From contig CAKKST010000440.1 in the NCBI GenBank assembly GCA_919903585.1, positions 1 through 7,019 of the forward strand: a DNA stretch of 7,019 nt, given 5' to 3'. The notes beneath the pieces were generated by a model. That model was given only the letters and a program-made list of their open reading frames with translations, was not told where the DNA came from and searched no databases. Below are positions 1 through 6,227 of the stretch, piece by piece. Position 1 is the stretch's first letter, and each line of letters opens with the position of its first letter. This DNA is from Nitrospiria bacterium (GTDB lineage: Bacteria; Nitrospirota; CAKKRA01; 9FT-COMBO-42-15). Position numbers and translations under genes: made by a program.

Positions 1-1
1 T

Positions 2-748
2 TTTGCAATCTTGAATGCAGATGACCCATATACGGCTGAGATTATGAAGGATATAAAATCAGAGGCAGTTCTATTTAGCAGATTGAAAAGGGTTGACAGG
101 GGCGTCTACGAAAAACAGGGAGAGATTGTCACGAATATCAGCGGAAAGGATGAGGCAGTAATAAAGATAGATAATCTCAAAATAAAGGGCGTGCACAATA
201 TTGAGAATGCAATGGCATCAATAGCAGCATCGCAATTAGCAGGATGCCCTGTTTCATTAATGCGGCCTGTACTTAAAGGCTTCTCTGGCCTTGAACACAG
301 GCTTGAGCTTGTGAGGGTAGTTGACGGCGTGAAATATATCAATGACTCAAAGGGGACAAATGTAGGCGCAGTTGTAAAGTCCCTTGCCGGATTTACAGAG
401 CCTGTTATCCTGATTGCAGGCGGGCTTGATAAGGGAAGCGATTTTACCCCTCTTAGAGAATTTATAAAAGATAAGGTAAGGCTGCTTATATTAATAGGCA
501 AGGCAAGGGAGAAGATAGAAAAGGCAGTCGGTGATTTAACAGAGACCCTCGTTGCTGCGAGTCTTGAGGATGCGGTTAATATTGCCTCATACAAGGCAGA
601 GAGCGGGGATGTTGTTCTGCTCTCGCCTGCATGTGCGAGTTTTGATATGTTTAAAAATTTTGAAGACAGGGGAAGGGTGTTTAAGGAGGCAGTGAATAAA
701 TTGACAGGGTCAAAGGGTCAGGGGGCAAGGGTCAAGGTGGGTATTTAA
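2..748 (+). CDS. murD: UDP-N-acetylmuramoyl-L-alanine:D-glutamate ligase MurD, 3' part (5' end outside window)
   Basis: MurD is the cytoplasmic ATP-dependent ligase that adds D-glutamate to UDP-MurNAc-L-Ala. The frame is open to the left edge, so the real start and roughly 200 N-terminal residues (UDP-binding domain, P-loop, carbamylated lysine) lie upstream. The 248 visible codons begin just before NADDP. They hold the end of the central ATPase domain (HNIENAMA at visible residues 65-72, LEHRLE at 97-102) and the complete C-terminal domain. That domain has INDSKGTN (113-120), GGLDKGSDF (140-148; K144 matches E. coli K348) and the SPACAS...KNFEDRG block, where S213 and F220 match E. coli S415 and F422, which contact the product. 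The family normally ends near FKEAVNKL. The last 14 residues (TGSKGQGARVKVGI) are extra and come from a heptamer array. The TAA stop is followed at once by the ftsW ATG. Identity is certain; only the missing start limits the entry. Confidence 0.97.
   Translation, partial: FAILNADDPYTAEIMKDIKSEAVLFSRLKRVDRGVYEKQGEIVTNISGKDEAVIKIDNLKIKGVHNIENAMASIAASQLAGCPVSLMRPVLKGFSGLEHRLELVRVVDGVKYINDSKGTNVGAVVKSLAGFTEPVILIAGGLDKGSDFTPLREFIKDKVRLLILIGKAREKIEKAVGDLTETLVAASLEDAVNIASYKAESGDVVLLSPACASFDMFKNFEDRGRVFKEAVNKLTGSKGQGARVKVGI
706..741 (+). repeat. Degenerate AGGGTCA heptamer array at the murD 3' end
   Basis: Units AGGGTCA (706-712), one extra A, AGGGTCA (714-720), GGGGGCA (721-727) and AGGGTCA (728-734) are followed by a decayed copy AGGTGGG (735-741). 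The array encodes nearly all of the 14-residue MurD tail. Its last copy contains the purine-rich AAGGTGGG that acts as Shine-Dalgarno for the ftsW ATG seven bases further on. The repetition is directly visible. A slippage origin is inference, and a chance purine-rich run is possible because the copy number is low. Confidence 0.6.
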
Positions 749-1873
749 ATGACGGCTACTACTTTCAAAGGTATAAACTACAGCCTTTTTATAATTGTTG
801 TTATCCTTACTGCCATCGGCATCCTAATGACCTATTCGTCAAGCGCCATCTTTGCCATGCAGAGATATAATGACCCATTCTTTTTCTTAAAGAGGCAGAT
901 GATATGGGGGGTAATTGGGATCGCAGCGATGATTATTGTCTCAAGGATAGATTACAGGGAGTGGGAGAGGTTTTTTTTGCCCCTCTTTGGCCTGACTATT
1001 TTACTCCTGATCCTCGTGCTGATACCTGGCATAGGCAGAGAGGTGAATGGCGCAAAAAGATGGCTGAGATTCAGCGCCCTGTCCTTTCAGCCTGCAGAGC
1101 TTGCAAAGCTTACGATTATAATATATGTTGCGCGGCTGATTGCTAAAAAAGAGGAGAAGATAAAGGACTTTATGAACGGCTTTTTTCCTGTAATGAGTGT
1201 GGTGGGCCTGACTGTGATGCTGATTATGGTAGAGCCTGATGTGGGCACAGCAATGACAATTGGGATGATATCTGTATTCCTTCTTTTTGCAGGCGGTGCG
1301 AGGCTTAACCATATAATGTTGCTTGGCCTGCTTTTGGCCCCTCTTCTTTATAACTTTATCTTTAATGCAAAGTACAGGGCGGGTAGATGGTCAGCATACT
1401 TGGATCCATGGAAGGATCCATTAAATTCAGGGTATCAGATTATCCAATCCTATCTGGCGCTCGGAAGCGGAGGGATTTCAGGTGCAGGCCTCGGTGAGGG
1501 CAAACAGAAGCTCTTTTTTCTGCCTGAGGCGCATACGGATTTTATATTCTCAGTCCTCGGTGAAGAGACTGGATTTATAGGCGCTGTCAGCCTGATTGCG
1601 CTCTTTGCAATCCTTATTGGCATGGGCTTTATTATTGCCCTGCGCACAGAAGATCCCTTTGCCCGATATCTGTCGCTGGGGATAACCATTATGATAGGCT
1701 TTCAGGCAGTGATGAATATTGCTGTTGTTACAGGGCTTCTCCCGACAAAGGGGATCCCTTTGCCATTTATAAGTTTTGGCGGTTCGTCATTATTGATAAA
1801 TATGATCGGGGCAGGGATTTTGATGAGTATCCTAAAATACGAAGGCGGGCAGAGACGATCAAAGAAGGTATAA
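749..1873 (+). CDS. ftsW: Septal peptidoglycan glycosyltransferase FtsW (SEDS family)
   Basis: FtsW is an integral inner-membrane SEDS enzyme that polymerises lipid II into septal glycan strands, working with the class B PBP FtsI and activated through FtsQLB. The 374-residue product has about ten hydrophobic segments (roughly 12-36, 51-66, 77-95, 112-132, 144-160, 166-183, 187-205, 275-297, 305-332, 340-362). Family landmarks are NGAKRW (100-105), QPAELAKL (114-121), EPDVGTA (162-168), the large periplasmic loop with PEAHTDFIFS (259-268), and LPTKGIPLPFISFGGSS (331-347). D264 corresponds to the catalytic aspartate (E. coli D297). Placement between murD and murG and the PEAHTDF loop favour FtsW over the elongation paralogue RodA. 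In-frame TAA immediately precedes the ATG, so no longer N-terminus is possible. AAGGTGGG at 734-741 is the ribosome site. The basic C-terminus (GGQRRSKKV) is cytoplasmic. The stop abuts the murG ATG. Confidence 0.97.
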   Translation: MTATTFKGINYSLFIIVVILTAIGILMTYSSSAIFAMQRYNDPFFFLKRQMIWGVIGIAAMIIVSRIDYREWERFFLPLFGLTILLLILVLIPGIGREVNGAKRWLRFSALSFQPAELAKLTIIIYVARLIAKKEEKIKDFMNGFFPVMSVVGLTVMLIMVEPDVGTAMTIGMISVFLLFAGGARLNHIMLLGLLLAPLLYNFIFNAKYRAGRWSAYLDPWKDPLNSGYQIIQSYLALGSGGISGAGLGEGKQKLFFLPEAHTDFIFSVLGEETGFIGAVSLIALFAILIGMGFIIALRTEDPFARYLSLGITIMIGFQAVMNIAVVTGLLPTKGIPLPFISFGGSSLLINMIGAGILMSILKYEGGQRRSKKV

Positions 1874-2959
1874 ATGAAGAGGATTATAATTGCAGGCGGC
1901 GGCACAGGCGGGCATCTTTATCCGGGGATTGCAGTGGCAAGGGAAATGCAGAAGAGATACAAAGATATTGAGATACTCTTTGTCGGCACAGAGAATGGAA
2001 TAGAGGCAAAGGTTCTGCCAAAGGAGGGTTTTAAGTTAAGGACAATCAGGATAGCAGGTTTAATTGGGAAGGGGCTTTTAAAAAAACTTGGCACATTAAT
2101 TATGATACCCATGAGCCTTATAGATTCATTTAAAATACTGTCTGAATTCAGGCCGCAGTGTGTGATAGGCGTTGGCGGCTATGCATCAGGGCCGATTATC
2201 CTTTCAGCAGTAATCAGGCGGATACCAACAGTGATATTAGAGCAGAATGTGATACCGGGGGCGACTAACAGGATGCTGTCATATTTGGTTGATAAGGCTG
2301 CTGTTGCCTTTGATGATACAAGAAAATTCCTGAGTAAGGGATGCAGTGCAGTAGTTGCAGGAAATCCGATCAGGGAGGAGATATATAACAGGAAGGTAGA
2401 GCGGACATCAGGCAAATTTACAATCCTTATACACGGCGGGAGCCTCGGCGCCCATACAATAAATATTAAGATGGTGGAGGCAATAGGGTATTTAAATTTA
2501 ATGAAGGATAAGATCAGGATAATACACCAGACAGGTGAGGGAGACTATGGTGTTGTAAAGGATGCATATGATAAGGCAGGCTGTGATGCAGTTGTAAGCC
2601 CGTATATATATGACATGGCCTCTGCATATTCAGAGGCGGATTTAGTTATATCACGTGCAGGCGCTACAACTGTTGCTGAGCTTACGGCCTGCGGAAAGGC
2701 AGCCATTTTAATACCCTTTCCATTTGCCACACACAATCATCAGGAGATGAATGCGAGGGCGTTAGAGTGGGCAGGCGCGGCAGAGGTGATATTAAATAAG
2801 GATTTGAATGGTAAACTTATAGCAGACAGGGTTTTTTATTATGCAAATAACAGGGATAGATTGGAAGAGATGAAAAAAAAGAGCATGGGCCTTGGAAAGA
2901 GGAATGCTGCTTCAAAGATTGTGAATATTTGCGGGGAGCTGTTTACAGGAGATGTTTAA
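1874..2959 (+). CDS. murG: UDP-GlcNAc:undecaprenyl-PP-MurNAc-pentapeptide GlcNAc transferase MurG
   Basis: MurG is a peripheral membrane GT28, GT-B-fold transferase that adds GlcNAc to lipid I, producing lipid II for FtsW. The 361-residue protein is full length for the family. The N-terminal Rossmann domain carries the glycine loop GGGTGGHLYP (8-17, with conserved H14), IGVGGYASGP (98-107) and EQNVIPGATNR (123-133). The C-terminal domain carries GNPIR (163-167), GGSLGAHTIN (188-197), HQTGE (218-222) and the UDP-GlcNAc signature SRAGATTVAEL (260-270), with E269 at the ribose-binding glutamate position, then THNHQEMNA (286-294). The start is fixed by the TAA directly before the ATG and by the glycine loop close to the N-terminus. 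AAGAAGG at 1862-1868 is the Shine-Dalgarno. The 3' end runs 8 bases into murC. No missing residues were noticed. Confidence 0.98.
   Translation: MKRIIIAGGGTGGHLYPGIAVAREMQKRYKDIEILFVGTENGIEAKVLPKEGFKLRTIRIAGLIGKGLLKKLGTLIMIPMSLIDSFKILSEFRPQCVIGVGGYASGPIILSAVIRRIPTVILEQNVIPGATNRMLSYLVDKAAVAFDDTRKFLSKGCSAVVAGNPIREEIYNRKVERTSGKFTILIHGGSLGAHTINIKMVEAIGYLNLMKDKIRIIHQTGEGDYGVVKDAYDKAGCDAVVSPYIYDMASAYSEADLVISRAGATTVAELTACGKAAILIPFPFATHNHQEMNARALEWAGAAEVILNKDLNGKLIADRVFYYANNRDRLEEMKKKSMGLGKRNAASKIVNICGELFTGDV
2933..2954 (+). promoter_or_regulatory. Translation start region of murC, unusual ribosome-site spacing
   Basis: The murC ATG at 2952 is the only usable start. An in-frame TGA lies at 2922-2924, and no ATG, GTG or TTG codon falls between them. 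Two Shine-Dalgarno-like stretches are present, neither well spaced: AGGAG at 2947-2951 touches the ATG, and GGGGAG at 2933-2938 is 13 bases away. With the 8-base overlap with murG, this suggests murC translation depends on ribosomes finishing murG. The coupling is inferred. Confidence 0.55.
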
Positions 2960-4337
2960 GAAGATAAAACATATACATTTTGTTGGTATCGGCGGTATCG
3001 GGATGAGCGGTATTGCAGAGGTGCTGCTGAACCTCGGCTATAAGGTGAGCGGCTCTGATGCCCGCCTCTCTGATACAACAAAGCATCTTGAAGGGATTGG
3101 AGGCATTATCCATAAAGGCCATGCAGCATCCAATATAGAGGGCGCAGATGTTGTGGTGGTATCCTCTGCTGTAGCAAAGGAGAATGAAGAGGTGCAGGCT
3201 GCAAAGAAAAGGCTGATACCTGTAATTCCGAGGGCAGAGATGCTGGCAGAGCTGATGAGGCTTAAATACGGCGTTGCAGTTGCAGGGGCGCATGGAAAGA
3301 CAACAACGACATCTATTATAGCAACTGTCCTTGCACAGGGAGGCGTGGATCCCACAGTTATTATCGGCGGCAAGCTTAACAGCTTTGGCACGAATGCAAA
3401 GCTTGGGCAGGGTGAATTTCTTGTTGCAGAGGCAGATGAGAGCGACGGTTCATTCTTAAAGTTATCGCCGACAATCGCAGTGGTGACAACCATAGATGAA
3501 GAACATATGGAGTACTACGGTAATCTTGATGCAATTAAAAAAGCCTTTTTGAATTTTGTAAATAAGGTTCCATTTTACGGGCTTTCTGTGGTATGCCTTG
3601 ATGACAAGAATATTCAGGATATTATCCCGTCTATTGAAAAGAGGTATGTTACATACGGCCTTTCTGCACAGGCAGATTTTATAGCAAAGGATATTGAATT
3701 AAAGGGCATTGAATCAGAGTTTAAGGTGATTTATAAGGATAAAGAACTTGGAAAATTCAGGCTGAGGATGCCGGGGCTTCATAATGTTTATAACGGCCTT
3801 GCAGCAATTGCAGTGGGGCTTGAGCTTGATTTAGAGATGGATGTGATAAAGAAGGCAATGTCAGATTTCAGCGGTATTCAGAGGAGATTCCAGATAAAGG
3901 CTGAGATAAACGGCGTGATGGTAGTTGATGATTACGGCCACCATCCTGCAGAGATAAAGGCAACGTTAGCTGCTGCAAAGACAGGATGGGATAAGCGTAT
4001 CATTGCCATATTCCAGCCGCACCGTTATACAAGGACAGCCTATCTGATGAAGGATTTTGCCACAGCCTTTTATCAGGCAGACTCGCTTATACTGACAGAT
4101 ATATATTCAGCAGGGGAGTCCCCTATAGAAGGCGTATCAGGGGAGAGGTTGTATGAGTTAATAAAAGAACACGGACATAAGGAGGTGGTGTTCATCAAAA
4201 ATAAGGATGAAGTTGCTGATTATGTCTTAAAGATGCTTAAGAAAAACGATATAGTCATAACCCTCGGGGCAGGAGATATATGGAAGGTTGGTGGTGAGCT
4301 AATTGAGGGAATTAAAAAAACTTCTATCCTCCGTTAA
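2952..4337 (+). CDS. murC: UDP-N-acetylmuramate:L-alanine ligase MurC
   Basis: MurC is the cytoplasmic ATP-dependent ligase that joins L-alanine to UDP-MurNAc, the first stem-peptide step. The 461-residue product shows all three Mur-ligase domains. The N-terminal Rossmann domain has VGIGGIGMSG (11-20). The central ATPase domain has P-loop GAHGKTTTT (112-120), EADESDGSF (160-168), DEEHMEYYG (182-190) and GLHNVYNGLAA (275-285). The C-terminal domain has DDYGHHPAEI (326-335), QPHRYTRT (355-362), YSAGESP (385-391) and GAGDIWKVG (439-447). The HMEYYG and DDYGHHP motifs separate MurC from MurD, MurE, MurF and Mpl. It overlaps murG by 8 bases and murB by 35, so the final codons (KKTSILR) are shared with the murB 5' end in another frame. 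Length and motifs look ordinary. Confidence 0.98.
   Translation: MFKKIKHIHFVGIGGIGMSGIAEVLLNLGYKVSGSDARLSDTTKHLEGIGGIIHKGHAASNIEGADVVVVSSAVAKENEEVQAAKKRLIPVIPRAEMLAELMRLKYGVAVAGAHGKTTTTSIIATVLAQGGVDPTVIIGGKLNSFGTNAKLGQGEFLVAEADESDGSFLKLSPTIAVVTTIDEEHMEYYGNLDAIKKAFLNFVNKVPFYGLSVVCLDDKNIQDIIPSIEKRYVTYGLSAQADFIAKDIELKGIESEFKVIYKDKELGKFRLRMPGLHNVYNGLAAIAVGLELDLEMDVIKKAMSDFSGIQRRFQIKAEINGVMVVDDYGHHPAEIKATLAAAKTGWDKRIIAIFQPHRYTRTAYLMKDFATAFYQADSLILTDIYSAGESPIEGVSGERLYELIKEHGHKEVVFIKNKDEVADYVLKMLKKNDIVITLGAGDIWKVGGELIEGIKKTSILR
4293..4305 (+). promoter_or_regulatory. Shine-Dalgarno and TTG start of murB
   Basis: GGTGAG (4293-4298) lies four bases before the TTG at 4303. An in-frame TAA at 4300-4302 directly precedes that TTG, so it is the most upstream start possible. 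The peptide between it and the first ATG codon (4363) reads KGEIRYGEP, which resembles conserved N-terminal sequence of MurB before the K-N-Y-T-S-F motif. That supports TTG over ATG. Proteins initiated at 4363 would be 283 residues. Confidence 0.7.
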
Positions 4338-5214
4338 AGGAGAGATAAGATATGGAGAGCCTATGAAAAATTATACCTCATTTAAGATTGGCGGTGTGGC
4401 AGATATAATGGTCTTTCCTCAGGACCTTCATGACCTATCTAATATACTAAAGATCGCTGAGGAGGAAAGGATCTCTGTCTTTATACTCGGAAAGGGCACA
4501 AATATACTGGTAAAAGACAGCGGGGTCAGGGGGATTGTTGTGAACCTCCAGCGGTTTGACAAGATCATGGTCGTATCGGAAGAAGACAATGATGAGACAC
4601 TCCTATTTGCAGAGGCAGGAGTTTCACTTACAAGGCTGTTGAATTTCGCGGCCACGCATAATCTTTCAGGCCTTGAGTTTGCCTCTGGCATCCCGGGGAG
4701 CGTCGGCGGCGCCATTTTCATGAATGCAGGCTCATTTGACGGGGCGATAAAGGATACCATCAAATCTGTAAGGATGATGAAGATGGACGGCGAGGTTATT
4801 GAGATAGACAGAAATGATATAAAATTCAGCTACAGGAATACCCGTCTGCCAAAGGGGATTATATTAGGCGGCGCCTTTGGCCTGCATAGGGGAAATAATA
4901 AAAAGATAAAGGATAAGATGAAGAGGCTGATGGAAATAAGAAAAGAAACACAGCCTGTTGGCGCGCCATCAGCAGGCTCTATCTTTAAAAATCCTGAAGG
5001 TATTGCTGCGGGCGAGCTGATAGAATTGGTTGGATTAAAGGGATTTAGGATCGGCGATGCCGAGGTGTCTATGAAACATGCAAATTTCATAGTAAATAAA
5101 GGCAAGGCGCTGGCAAAGGATGTCCTTTCTTTAATAAATATCGTTAAGGAGAGGGTAAAGAGGGAAAAGGGTGTAGAACTAAAACTGGAGATAAAGGTGG
5201 TTGGTAAAGGTTAA
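4303..5214 (+). CDS. murB: UDP-N-acetylenolpyruvoylglucosamine reductase MurB, type II-like
   Basis: MurB is the cytoplasmic FAD enzyme that uses NADPH to reduce UDP-GlcNAc-enolpyruvate to UDP-MurNAc, supplying MurC. The 303-residue protein has the PCMH-type FAD-binding fold followed by the MurB C-terminal domain. Visible motifs are NYTSFKIGG (23-31), LGKGTNILV (62-70), ASGIPGSVGGAIFMNAG (127-143), FSYRNTRL (175-182, with conserved R178) and the active-site loop GSIFKNP (225-231), where S226 is the general acid equivalent to E. coli S229. E296 near the end matches the C-terminal catalytic glutamate. The shorter chain after that loop resembles type II (Bacillus/Staphylococcus-like) MurB rather than E. 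coli. Translation begins at TTG, 35 bases inside murC. The stop TAA abuts the ddl ATG. Position between murC and ddl is common outside gammaproteobacteria. Confidence 0.97.
   Translation: MRELKKLLSSVKGEIRYGEPMKNYTSFKIGGVADIMVFPQDLHDLSNILKIAEEERISVFILGKGTNILVKDSGVRGIVVNLQRFDKIMVVSEEDNDETLLFAEAGVSLTRLLNFAATHNLSGLEFASGIPGSVGGAIFMNAGSFDGAIKDTIKSVRMMKMDGEVIEIDRNDIKFSYRNTRLPKGIILGGAFGLHRGNNKKIKDKMKRLMEIRKETQPVGAPSAGSIFKNPEGIAAGELIELVGLKGFRIGDAEVSMKHANFIVNKGKALAKDVLSLINIVKERVKREKGVELKLEIKVVGKG
4352..4366 (+). other. Four-codon mini reading frame over the second murB start
   Basis: ATG GAG AGC CTA TGA lies out of frame with murB. It follows a strong Shine-Dalgarno (AAAGGAGAG, 4336-4344) at seven bases spacing. 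Its TGA overlaps the in-frame murB ATG at 4363 as ATGA. The arrangement resembles a terminate-and-reinitiate device, but it may be accidental in such purine-rich sequence. Listed only because it bears on which murB start is used. Confidence 0.25.
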
Positions 5215-6195
5215 ATGGGTCTGGTCACGAGGAAGAGGATTGGTGTGCTGATGGGCGGGCTTTCAGCAGAGCGCGAGGTCTCTTTAAAATCAGGGGAGGC
5301 AATATTAAAGGCATTAAGGGACAGGGGTTATGATGCAGTCCCTGTTGATGTGGACAGAAATGCGGCAGAGAGGATAAAGGCAGAAAAGGTCGGAGTGGCC
5401 TTCATTGCCCTTCATGGGAAGTATGGCGAGGACGGCGCAATACAGGGGATGCTTGAAGTGATGGGGATACCCTATACAGGCTCTGGCGTTATAGCAAGTG
5501 CATTGGGCATGGATAAGATATTTTCCAAGAAGATATTTGAATTTCATAAACTGCCTGTTGGGCCGTATTATGTCTTAGGGAAGAAGGATTATAATAGGAG
5601 ACTGGGAAGCAGATTTATCCCCTCTCCCCTTGTGGGAGAGGGTCAGGGTGAGGGGAGAGATTTTGGATTCCCTGTAGTGGTAAAGCCTGTGTCAGAGGGA
5701 TCAAGTGTGGGTGTGTCCATTGTTTCAGATGAGAAGGGATTAAATGATGCCTTTGATATTGCCTTTAAATATGGTGATGAGATTATTATTGAAAAATATA
5801 TTAAAGGAAGAGAGGTGCAGGTTGGCATACTCGGCGAGAGGGCGCTCGGCGCTATTGAGATTGTTTCAAAGAAGGCCTTTTATGACTATGAGGCAAAATA
5901 TACAGCAAACATGGCAGAGCATATCTTTCCTGCCCAGCTTCCAGAAGAGCTTTACAAGAAGATATTAGAGCTTGGTCTTGCTGCCCATAAGGCGCTGGGT
6001 TGTGAGGGATACAGCAGGGTGGATATGCTGATTGATTCTGAGAACAGGCCATTTTTGCTTGAGGTAAATACACTGCCGGGTATGACAAATATAAGTCTTC
6101 TGCCTGAGATAGCGCGAGGCGTGGGAATAGATTTCCCCACTTTGGTGGAGAATATATTGAAGGAGGCAGTAGGAGAGTCTGGGGTTAAGAGTTAG
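5215..6195 (+). CDS. ddl: D-alanine:D-alanine ligase Ddl with an in-frame repeat insert
   Basis: Ddl is the cytoplasmic ATP-grasp ligase that makes D-Ala-D-Ala, the terminus of the peptidoglycan pentapeptide. The 326-residue protein has the N-terminal domain (GGLSAEREVS, 14-23, E19; ALHGKYGEDG, 65-74), the ATP-grasp centre (VVVKP, 154-158; EGSSVGVS, 161-168) and the metal site (R268, D270, E283, N285 in SRVDM and LLEVNTLPG). DYEAKY (224-229) carries the tyrosine that marks D-Ala rather than D-lactate specificity. Against remembered E. coli DdlB numbering (306 residues; E15, S150, Y216, D257, N272) the offset rises from 4 to 13 between E19 and S163, so about nine residues are extra. They coincide with residues 135-148, encoded by a palindromic repeat in the linker before the ATP-grasp core. 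About seven extra C-terminal residues come from a heptamer array that also supplies the TAG stop. All catalytic residues remain, so an active enzyme is expected. AAAGG at 5206-5210 precedes the start. Confidence 0.97.
   Translation: MGLVTRKRIGVLMGGLSAEREVSLKSGEAILKALRDRGYDAVPVDVDRNAAERIKAEKVGVAFIALHGKYGEDGAIQGMLEVMGIPYTGSGVIASALGMDKIFSKKIFEFHKLPVGPYYVLGKKDYNRRLGSRFIPSPLVGEGQGEGRDFGFPVVVKPVSEGSSVGVSIVSDEKGLNDAFDIAFKYGDEIIIEKYIKGREVQVGILGERALGAIEIVSKKAFYDYEAKYTANMAEHIFPAQLPEELYKKILELGLAAHKALGCEGYSRVDMLIDSENRPFLLEVNTLPGMTNISLLPEIARGVGIDFPTLVENILKEAVGESGVKS
5617..5659 (+). repeat. Palindromic repeat element inserted in frame in ddl
   Basis: A perfect inverted repeat has arms CCCTCTCCC (5620-5628) and GGGAGAGGG (5634-5642) around the loop CTTGT, then a G-rich tail to about 5659. 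It is read in the ddl frame as IPSPLVGEGQGEGR (Ddl residues 135-148). I recognise the type: C-tract/G-tract imperfect palindromes whose translation contains a S-P-L-x-G-E-G-x-G-E-G string recur, mostly between genes, in many bacterial genomes. Its skew towards C-tracts and G-tracts differs from the surrounding ddl codons. Exact ends are uncertain, and family membership needs a genome-wide count. Confidence 0.75.
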
Positions 6196-6208
6196 GAGTT
6201 CGGAGTTA
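6181..6208 (+). repeat. GGAGTTA heptamer tandem array at the ddl/ftsQ junction
   Basis: Four contiguous 7-base units, GGGGTTA, AGAGTTA, GGAGTTC and GGAGTTA, each match the consensus GGAGTTA in at least six of seven positions. A poorer copy AGAGTCT precedes them at 6174-6180. The ddl stop TAG (6193-6195) spans units two and three, so the array encodes the Ddl C-terminal residues and part of the spacer. It ends one base before the AAGGAAGG ribosome site of ftsQ. Confidence 0.75.
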
Positions 6209-6209
6209 A

Positions 6210-6227
6210 AGGAAGGAAAAGCCGATG
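6210..6227 (+). promoter_or_regulatory. Ribosome binding site and start of ftsQ
   Basis: AAGGAAGG (roughly 6209-6216) lies eight bases before the ATG at 6225. This is the best-spaced Shine-Dalgarno in the window. It is the only junction with a true gap, so ftsQ is probably initiated more independently than the TAAATG-linked or overlapping genes. No -35/-10 pair was recognised here. Confidence 0.7.

Noticed and set aside
971..978. T8 run in ftsW as a possible terminator tail
   Set aside because: No stable hairpin precedes it and the gene continues intact through it; it encodes consecutive phenylalanines in a membrane segment.
904..1146. 80-codon + strand reading frame inside ftsW
   Set aside because: It is a shifted frame of a well-supported ftsW, with cysteine- and tryptophan-rich nonsense composition and no own ribosome site.
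1401..1420. Inverted repeat TGGATCC/GGATCCA in ftsW
   Set aside because: It falls on the conserved L-D-P-W-K-D-P-L coding block where the two D-P pairs give similar codons. No sign of an operator or terminator.
2618..2637. Perfect 7-base inverted repeat GCCTCTG/CAGAGGC in murG
   Set aside because: It encodes a conserved stretch near the UDP-binding motif (MASAYSEAD), has no T-tract and lies mid-gene. Coding constraint explains it.
3038..3493. Long minus-strand reading frame opposite murC, and similar shadows opposite murD, murG and murB
   Set aside because: They are antisense to strongly conserved Mur genes, have no recognisable domain or ribosome site, and follow from the codon bias of the real strand.
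5620..5642. ddl palindrome as a rho-independent terminator
   Set aside because: The stem is followed by a G-rich tail rather than a T-tract, and ddl and ftsQ continue downstream.
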